A stretch of DNA of 19,670 nt from Oscillospiraceae bacterium (GTDB lineage Bacteria; Bacillota; Clostridia; Oscillospirales; Oscillospiraceae): assembly GCA_020025395.1 (NCBI GenBank), contig JAHHSE010000015.1, positions 1-19,670 of the forward strand. The letters run 5' to 3'. Below, in pieces: positions 14,708 to 19,670 of the stretch. A program made the translations under genes and the position numbers. The notes under the pieces were generated by a model. That model was not told the DNA's origin. It saw nothing but the letters and a program-made list of their open reading frames with translations, and searched no databases. The first letter of the stretch is position 1. The number at the start of each line of letters is the position of its first letter.

Positions 14708-14708
14708 T

Positions 14709-16061
14709 TTATTCCTTTCCTAAAGGAAGGATCACAGTAAACAGAGATCCCTCTCCCAGAGCGCTTTCCAACTCTACCCTGCCTTGGAGCAGTGCGGCGA
14801 TCTGCCGCACCAGCGCCAAGCCCAGGCCGGCCCCCTTCTGCCGGCTTCTGGCCGGGTCCACCTGATAGAATCTGCGCCAGATTTTTTCCTGCTGTTCCGG
14901 GCTGATTCCCACCCCGTCATCCTTGACGGTGAGGACCGCCTCCTCATTCTCTTTGTGCAGACCCACCCAGAGGCGGCCCCCCTCTTTACCGTACTTGACT
15001 CCATTTTCCAACAGATTCTGTAGGAGTCGATGATAGAGTCCATGATCCACACGGACAAAGAGTCCCGGTTCCACATCTACAAACAGGGAGATCCCCTTCT
15101 CCATACTCAAATCCCCGCAAACCGCCTCTGTGAGTTCGGAGAGATTGGTATCCTCCAGTTCCAGTCGCTGGGTCCCCTGCGCCAAACGGGTCATATTCAG
15201 TAATTCCTCCACCAGATGCCTCATACGATGGGCCTGACGGTCTATGACTTCCAGGGCTTCTTGGTACTCCTCCAGCTCCTCTCCGTGGCGTTTGCTGTAC
15301 TCGCATTGGGTGAGAATCACGGAGAGGGGGGTCCGAAGCTCGTGGGAGGCATCCGCCGCAAAGCGGCTCTCCTCCTCAAAGGCCGTCTCCAGCCGGGCCA
15401 GCATCCCATCAAATACCGCTCCAAGCCGACAGATCTCATCCCCATTTTCCGGAAGTCCGATACGCCGGGATAGATCCACCCCCGCCCCGATCTCATCCGC
15501 TGTGGCAGTGATTCTTTCAATGGGCCGGAGGGCGCGGCGTGCCAGCAGATAGCTCCCCGCCGCCCCCAAGGCAATCAAAAAGGGAAACGCCATCAGCATG
15601 ATGTTCAAGGTGTGCAGCACCAGCTCCCGGCTGCCTGATGCGGCACTGACCGCCCGTATCCACACCCCCTTCTCCCAGTTAAAAGGACGGTGGACATCCA
15701 AAACATAAAAATGCTCATCTCCGCAGCTTTCCAGTCTGGAAAGACCGTTTTCAAAGGGGATTTCGGTGGAAAACCCCAAAGGAGGCTGTCCCGCAAGGAG
15801 GGCGCCGGACTGGTTGTACACCAGAAGATAAACCCCGTTTCGATAAAATTGAAAGTTTTGGCCGAAAGAGGGAGCGCCATTGTTTTCCGTCACCTCCATC
15901 AGATTCTCTCCCATAGCCTGTGCCAGAGCCGCATGAGCATCCTGAATAGAGACCCGGCTGCTGATGAAAAGTATGATCCCCCCCACCAGAGCAGCCATAA
16001 CGGTCATCAGAAAGGTGATCCAAAGCGTCAGCCGGATTTTAAGAGACCATCGTTTTTTCAT
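14709..16061 (-). CDS. Sensor histidine kinase (two-component system)
   Basis: Membrane histidine kinase (450 aa), OmpR-partner type. Transmembrane segments at about residues 12-34 and 152-174 flank an extracytoplasmic sensor region of roughly 115 residues, followed by HAMP (about 175-228). The H box is DASHELRTPLSVI, with phospho-acceptor His240; the ATP-binding domain has the N box LLQNLLENGVKYG, DDGVGISPEQQ, RRFYQVDPARS and GAGLGLALV. The start ATG at 16061 overlaps the response regulator stop as ATGA, with GGAGG just before it, so translation is coupled; an upstream in-frame reading lies in the regulator gene. The ligand is unknown. Genes for two exported PepSY proteins lie immediately upstream on the same strand, and they are the obvious candidates for sensor partners or targets. 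Confidence 0.95.
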   Translation of the reverse strand: MKKRWSLKIRLTLWITFLMTVMAALVGGIILFISSRVSIQDAHAALAQAMGENLMEVTENNGAPSFGQNFQFYRNGVYLLVYNQSGALLAGQPPLGFSTEIPFENGLSRLESCGDEHFYVLDVHRPFNWEKGVWIRAVSAASGSRELVLHTLNIMLMAFPFLIALGAAGSYLLARRALRPIERITATADEIGAGVDLSRRIGLPENGDEICRLGAVFDGMLARLETAFEEESRFAADASHELRTPLSVILTQCEYSKRHGEELEEYQEALEVIDRQAHRMRHLVEELLNMTRLAQGTQRLELEDTNLSELTEAVCGDLSMEKGISLFVDVEPGLFVRVDHGLYHRLLQNLLENGVKYGKEGGRLWVGLHKENEEAVLTVKDDGVGISPEQQEKIWRRFYQVDPARSRQKGAGLGLALVRQIAALLQGRVELESALGEGSLFTVILPLGKE

Positions 16062-16732
16062 CCCTCCTCCCGCAGGGTCCAGCCTGCTCCCCGCACGGTA
16101 TGAAGAAGCTTCTTTTCCCGATTTCCATCCAGTTTTTTTCTCAGATAGCTGATATACACATCCACAACATTGGAGCCGCCGCTGTAATCGTAGCTCCAAA
16201 GGCTGTTTTCAATCTGCTGTCGGCTGATGACCGCACCCGGACGGCTGATGAGATACTCCAAAAGAGCGTACTCCTTGGCGGAGAGATCCAGCATCACCCC
16301 ATCCCGGATCGCAGTATGCCGAACGGTGTCCACGGTTAAATCTGCCAGAGTGAGAAGGGTTTTTTTCTCACTTCCCGCCCGGCGGGTCAGCGCCCGGACT
16401 CTGGCCAGAAGCTCATCAAAATCAAAGGGCTTAATCAGGTAATCGTCCGCCCCCAAATCCAAACCCTGGACCCGGTCTGTCACGCTGTCCCTTGCGGTAA
16501 GAAAGAGAACCGGGGTTTGATCGCCGTGATTCCGTATCTCTCTCAAAACCTGATGGCCGTCTTTTTTGGGCATCATCACATCCAAAATAATACCGTCATA
16601 CCGTGCCCCAAGGAGACAGTCTGCGGCCTCTTCTCCATCCAGGCAGGCATCTACCACATACCCCTCTTTCCGAAGGGCCTTTGCCAGGAGACGGTTGAGA
16701 TCCTGTTCATCTTCCGCAATCAGTAAGCGCAT
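16058..16732 (-). CDS. OmpR/PhoB-family response regulator
   Basis: DNA-binding response regulator (224 aa). The receiver domain (1-115) has acidic residues in LLIAEDEQD, phospho-acceptor Asp51 in IILDVMMPKKDG, the Thr of LFLTARDS and Lys of DDYLIKPFDFDELLARVRAL. The C-terminal winged helix (about 125-222) shows LSAKEYALLEYLISRPGAVI and NVVDVYISYLRKKL, the recognition region, then LHTVRGAGWTL. GGAGGAGGGG precedes the ATG at 16732. No separate promoter is evident in the 69 bases before it, so it is probably transcribed by read-through of the hairpin at 16756-16792 from the PepSY genes. The repeat at 18797-18813 is a candidate binding site. Confidence 0.96.
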   Translation of the reverse strand: MRLLIAEDEQDLNRLLAKALRKEGYVVDACLDGEEAADCLLGARYDGIILDVMMPKKDGHQVLREIRNHGDQTPVLFLTARDSVTDRVQGLDLGADDYLIKPFDFDELLARVRALTRRAGSEKKTLLTLADLTVDTVRHTAIRDGVMLDLSAKEYALLEYLISRPGAVISRQQIENSLWSYDYSGGSNVVDVYISYLRKKLDGNREKKLLHTVRGAGWTLREEG

Positions 16733-16755
16733 ATACGCCCCTCCTCCTTCCACGG

Positions 16756-16792
16756 AAAGACAGTCCGCCCATAAAATGGGCCGACTGTCTTT
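16756..16792 (-). terminator. Hairpin after the stalk/PepSY gene, before the response regulator
   Basis: A 10-bp outer stem (AAAGACAGTC with GACTGTCTTT), an inner GCCCAT/ATGGGC stem and one mismatch between them. On the minus strand the T content is only the three T of the stem, so termination is probably partial, which would set the regulator below the PepSY genes in expression. Confidence 0.55.
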
Positions 16793-16801
16793 GTTTGTTC
16801 C

Positions 16802-17863
16802 TCAATCGTAGACGGATTCCACATCCTGAGAGAGGAGACTGCCATTGCCGGCATCAATCTCAAACTCATACTTCATCTCGTTATAAACCAGTTCCACTTC
16901 ATAGATGGCTCTTCCATCCTCCCTGTCCAGCTTGCAGCTGCGGATATTTGCGGCAGCCGCTCCGCTGACCTGCTTGAGTGCGATCTCCTTGGCCTTATCC
17001 GCAGTGATCTCATGGTTGTTTGCAGCCGGGGGGACATAGCTTTCGGCGTCGTAGTCATAGCTCAGGATCTTTCCGGTAGCAGCATTGACCTCATAGTCAT
17101 ATTCCCTGGTCGTAGTATAAAACTCGATCTCATAAATCTGAATCCCGTCTTCCCAGTCCAGCTTTCCCTTGGAGAAAGTGACCTGATTGGCAGCGAGGCC
17201 GACATGCTGCAAGGCGATCTCCTTGGCTTTTTCCAGCCCAATCAAACCGTTTTCGGAGGACTGATTGTGATTGGATGTACCGTTGCCGCCAAAGGAGTCT
17301 GCATCAGTGACCAGGTTTCCGCCGGTGATAGAAACGGTCTGGGTCTTTCCGTCCCAGCTCACATCCTTGCCCATCAGCTGACCCACAGCTCGGATGGGCA
17401 GATAGGTGCTTCCCTGATAGAGCAGCGGATAAACGATTTTACCGTTGGCATTATAGAAGGTCTTCGTATCCCCCTCCACCACAATTTGAAAGTCCGGACG
17501 GACAGAGACGGTGACGAGCTCCGCCTTTGCATCCAAGTCCGCCAGGGTCCTGATTTCCTTATCGGTGGTTCGAACACCGGAAATGGTCACAGTCCTGGTG
17601 TTTTCGTTCCAATCCACATTCTTACCCATCAGCTCTCCAATGGCCCGCACAGGCAGATAGACGGAGCCGTCATAGGCCAGAGGATGGACCTCTCCTCCTG
17701 CAGCATTGTAGAAACTATGGGCAATACCATCGATCTGGATGATGTACTCCGGACTCAAGCGAGCGGTTTGCTCCTCCGGGCTGTTGGCGGCGCCTGCCAC
17801 CATTCCCAAGCTCAGAATTCCTGCCAGAACGCAGGCCGCTGTGGTTTTTACCGTCTTTTTCAT
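16802..17863 (-). CDS. Secreted protein with two stalk (copper amine oxidase N-like) domains and two PepSY domains
   Basis: Exported protein (353 aa) with a signal peptide (MKKTVKTTAACVLAGILSLG, likely cut near VAGAA). Two stalk-type domains follow: residues about 39-95 (YNAAGGEVHPLAYDGSVYLP, VRAIGELMGKNVDW) and about 124-182 (YNANGKIVYPLLYQGSTYLP, IRAVGQLMGKDVSW), near-copies of each other. After a Ser/Asn-rich linker come two PepSY domains (about 205-275 and 285-352), each with KAKEIAL near its start and a YEIEFY- or YEVELVY-like strand. No enzyme site is seen; the stalk name is historical and does not imply amine oxidase activity. The C-terminal half is paralogous to the lipoprotein encoded just upstream, 18 bases away with GGAGG in the gap. 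Confidence 0.9.
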   Translation of the reverse strand: MKKTVKTTAACVLAGILSLGMVAGAANSPEEQTARLSPEYIIQIDGIAHSFYNAAGGEVHPLAYDGSVYLPVRAIGELMGKNVDWNENTRTVTISGVRTTDKEIRTLADLDAKAELVTVSVRPDFQIVVEGDTKTFYNANGKIVYPLLYQGSTYLPIRAVGQLMGKDVSWDGKTQTVSITGGNLVTDADSFGGNGTSNHNQSSENGLIGLEKAKEIALQHVGLAANQVTFSKGKLDWEDGIQIYEIEFYTTTREYDYEVNAATGKILSYDYDAESYVPPAANNHEITADKAKEIALKQVSGAAAANIRSCKLDREDGRAIYEVELVYNEMKYEFEIDAGNGSLLSQDVESVYD

Positions 17864-17881
17864 TTGAATTCCTCCTTTAAA

Positions 17882-18727
17882 TTAGTCGGTTTCTGTACTC
17901 CAACTTAAAATAGCTCCACTGTATGCGTCTACCTCAAATTCATACTCGGTCCGTTGATAAAACAGTTCTCCTTCGTAGATCTGTCTTCCATCCTCCCAAT
18001 CCAGGTTACACTGTGTCACATGCTCCTGTGCGGCCCCTGGAACCTTTTCCAGCACAATGGCAATGGCCTGATCCCGTGTCAGGACCCCATCCCCCTGGGC
18101 GGCGGACTGGGTCGGATCCGTTTCTGGAGGGGGCGCATACCGTTCCGCATCCTGATCCCAGCCGACTATGGTACCGTCTGCGCCGATCTCATAGTCATAC
18201 TCCATTCCGTCCTGAGTATAGAATTCCACATCATAGAGCTTCTGTCCCCGCTCCCAGTCAATCTCACTCTTTAAAAAGACAACCTGTGAGGCATCCAGAC
18301 CGCAATGTCCCAAAGCAATAGCTTTGGCCTTTTCCTCTCCAATGTCGTTCGCCCCTCCGGTTTCGTGGACTGCCGGATCTCCCACCGCTTGGGGCGATGT
18401 TTCCGACGGGATCGGGGTCGCTTGGACAGACTCCCGAATCTCCCGGGCCGTCCTATCTCCACGAAGCACCACACCGGTCAGTGCGTCCACATCATAAGTG
18501 TAGTCCGCCTCTCCGGTGGAGAAGGCAACCGCATAATATTCGGTTCCCTCTCGGTCCGCCAAAACCGCACTGACTTCCCCAAGTTCCATATTTTGCAGGC
18601 CTGCCTCTTCACTGGCTGCGGCGATGGCCGCCTGCTCTCCAATATATTCCAGGCGCAGAGGCTGTTCCCCCTGACACCCTGTCAGAACCATCAGGGACAG
18701 TGCAGCCGCCATGGCTGTTTTCTTCAT
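17882..18727 (-). CDS. PepSY-domain lipoprotein
   Basis: Membrane-anchored lipoprotein (281 aa): a short signal peptide ends in the lipobox LTGC, with Cys18 the acyl site. Three PepSY-like units are visible: a weak one (about 28-92, YIGEQAAIAAASEEAG to VDALTGVVLRGD), then two clear ones (about 128-195 with EEKAKAIALGHCGL and LYDVEFYTQDGMEYDYEIG; about 215-280 with IYEGELFYQRTEYEFEVDAY). PepSY domains are thought to inhibit or bind partner proteins outside the membrane. The last two units resemble the C-terminal half of the neighbouring stalk protein, suggesting duplication. GGAGG precedes the ATG. It is the first gene of the locus, with an extended -10 and a repeat upstream (18781-18813), and two-component genes downstream. 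Confidence 0.9.
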   Translation of the reverse strand: MKKTAMAAALSLMVLTGCQGEQPLRLEYIGEQAAIAAASEEAGLQNMELGEVSAVLADREGTEYYAVAFSTGEADYTYDVDALTGVVLRGDRTAREIRESVQATPIPSETSPQAVGDPAVHETGGANDIGEEKAKAIALGHCGLDASQVVFLKSEIDWERGQKLYDVEFYTQDGMEYDYEIGADGTIVGWDQDAERYAPPPETDPTQSAAQGDGVLTRDQAIAIVLEKVPGAAQEHVTQCNLDWEDGRQIYEGELFYQRTEYEFEVDAYSGAILSWSTETD

Positions 18728-18780
18728 TTATTTTACCTCCGTATCTTTTAAGTTTGGATTATTCCTTCCTGATGCTCCAT

Positions 18781-18790
18781 ACTGTACCAT
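18781..18790 (-). promoter_or_regulatory. Extended -10 promoter element of the PepSY locus
   Basis: Minus-strand TGG-TACAGT (TACAGT at 18781-18786, TG at 18788-18789), a TGn-type extended -10. No good -35 lies at the normal distance; a direct repeat occupies that place, which is typical of activator-dependent promoters. Confidence 0.45.
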
Positions 18791-18796
18791 AGATTT

Positions 18797-18813
18797 CTTA
18801 GAGGAACCTTAAA
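18797..18813 (-). promoter_or_regulatory. Direct repeat TTTAAG-N5-TCTAAG, candidate response regulator site
   Basis: Two six-base half-sites (18808-18813 and 18797-18802 on the minus strand) differ by one base and repeat every 11 bases, about one helical turn. OmpR/PhoB-family regulators usually bind such head-to-tail repeats as dimers. The nearer half-site is ten bases from the -10, placing the repeat over the -35 position. That the neighbouring regulator binds here is inferred. Confidence 0.45.
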
Positions 18814-18852
18814 TTGGCGCAATTTTTTAAAAGTCAACCTTTTTTCCCATAG

Positions 18853-18896
18853 CATCACCCCCTGGACAGGAGTTCTCTCCTGTCCAGGGGGTGATG
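18853..18896 (-). terminator. Perfect 20-bp inverted repeat after the GerMN gene
   Basis: Arms 18853-18872 and 18877-18896 pair perfectly with a TTCT loop. It begins eight bases after the stop of the GerMN gene, where a terminator is expected, but no T tract follows on the minus strand (CTATGGG), and none of note on the plus strand. It could end transcription poorly, or protect the 3' end. Confidence 0.6.
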
Positions 18897-18904
18897 ATTG
18901 TCCT

Positions 18905-19670
18905 TTATATGCCCTGCTGCGCAGGGTCCCACTGGATCAGACAGGTCACCTGATCGTCCTCTGTCTGAATTTGAAACAGGGGCGGTTCCTTCCAGTTCTC
19001 CATCTTATCTCTCAGCTCCTCCAGGGTAGCAGGAGTCCGCCCCGACTCTCCCAACAGCCAGATCTTGGGTTCCTGAAGCGGGAGGGTATCCTCCTCCTTC
19101 TGAGAATCCACAATTGCATAGGAGCGCTCTGAGAAATCCTCTCCCTGCGCTTTCAGCTCCGCTTCATACTCTGCCCGCTTTTCCTCCTCCCAGACCCAGA
19201 TCAGCTCCACCTCATCATAAGTGATCGCCTTGTCTGTCACCGTCTTGAGATACCCCACTTCCTCCGTCTCTACCATTGCCAGGGAAAAAAGAGTGATCGG
19301 TGTGTCATAGATGGTGTGTCCTGTCTCAATCGATTTCCCGTCACAGGTGAGGTAGATGGATCTCCATCCCAAATTCTCCAAAAAGGTGTAGGAGATGGCG
19401 CTCATGGTCATCCGCTCCCCCGCTGTGCCATTGAGTGCGGAAAGGAAGGTATCGGAAAGATCCACCTCTCCATCTCCCTCCCCAAATACCTGGACGGAAT
19501 TCATCTGCACATCTGAGGGAAGCACTGACTTTGCCTTCAGTGCCTCCAAAAGGCTTTCCGGGTCCACCTTCTCCACCGGGACCTTCTCCATTTCCATCCA
19601 GACGGCGTTTTCATCCGGGAGGAACAAGGTCACCCTTGTCTGTTCCGGAGGTTCCGGAGAGGCGGAATGG
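18905..19670 (-). CDS. GerMN-domain protein (5' end missing)
   Basis: Partial gene: the frame stays open to the window edge, reading SASPEPPEQTRVTLFLPDEN before and through a GTG at 19633, so the true start and any lipoprotein signal lie outside. The visible part resembles GerMN domains: VTLFLPDENAVWMEMEKVPV at the start, EVDLSDTFLSAL as the central VDLS strand, and IYLTCDGKSIETG at the end of the first unit. A second region (VELIWVWEEEKRAEYEAELK onwards) is more divergent. GerMN proteins include the Bacillus spore germination and sporulation protein GerM, usually envelope lipoproteins. The Pro/Ser/Glu-rich stretch at the edge looks like the linker after a lipobox. The link to germination is inferred from the domain alone. 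Confidence 0.7.
   Translation of the reverse strand, partial: HSASPEPPEQTRVTLFLPDENAVWMEMEKVPVEKVDPESLLEALKAKSVLPSDVQMNSVQVFGEGDGEVDLSDTFLSALNGTAGERMTMSAISYTFLENLGWRSIYLTCDGKSIETGHTIYDTPITLFSLAMVETEEVGYLKTVTDKAITYDEVELIWVWEEEKRAEYEAELKAQGEDFSERSYAIVDSQKEEDTLPLQEPKIWLLGESGRTPATLEELRDKMENWKEPPLFQIQTEDDQVTCLIQWDPAQQGI

Overview
The window reads as chromosomal core sequence from a moderately GC-rich, endospore-forming Firmicute of class Clostridia, most like the Oscillospiraceae group (Flavonifractor, Pseudoflavonifractor or Intestinimonas relatives). This rests on the sporulation sigma factors SigE and SigG with SpoIIGA, a YlmC/YmxH-type sporulation protein, DUF951 and DUF4317 proteins, strong GGAGG ribosome-binding sites, and a probable selenium-dependent molybdenum hydroxylase. 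I saw no insertion sequence, prophage, CRISPR array, tRNA or rRNA. No gene-free stretch exceeds 300 bases; the longest (2111-2364) holds only a terminator and an eight-codon ORF.

Layout. 1-2110 (+): 3' part of a molybdenum hydroxylase. 2365-4512 (-): a translation block ylmC-like, then rpsB, then tsf (in transcription order), with the rpsB promoter inside the end of the ylmC-like gene, a structured rpsB leader, and a terminator-like hairpin between rpsB and tsf. 4589-8602: the sporulation cluster, spoIIGA-sigE-sigG(-ylmC) on the minus strand, interrupted by two plus-strand genes: coaX between sigE and sigG, and an exported permuted papain-fold hydrolase between sigG and the ylmC-like gene. 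8719-9922: a DUF951 gene (-) divergent from an S1-domain RNA-binding protein (+). 9961-13337: glyA and rarA (-) with divergent nth (+). 13411-14547: DUF4317 protein (-).

14709-18727 (-) looks like one envelope-signalling locus: a lipoprotein with PepSY domains, a secreted protein with two stalk domains and two PepSY domains, then an OmpR-family response regulator and its histidine kinase overlapping by four bases. A direct repeat (TTTAAG-N5-TCTAAG) lies just upstream of an extended -10 before the lipoprotein gene and is a candidate binding site for that regulator. The window ends in a partial GerMN-domain gene (-).

How the genes work together. SpoIIGA is the membrane protease that activates pro-SigE in the mother cell, and SigG is the late forespore factor. 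The spoIIGA promoter has consensus-like -35 and -10 boxes separated by 21 bp, the long spacing known from the Spo0A-activated spoIIG promoter. The observations most worth checking are the PepSY/two-component locus with its repeat, the ACG start codon of the exported hydrolase, the interrupted sporulation cluster with its paired terminators, and the rpsB leader.
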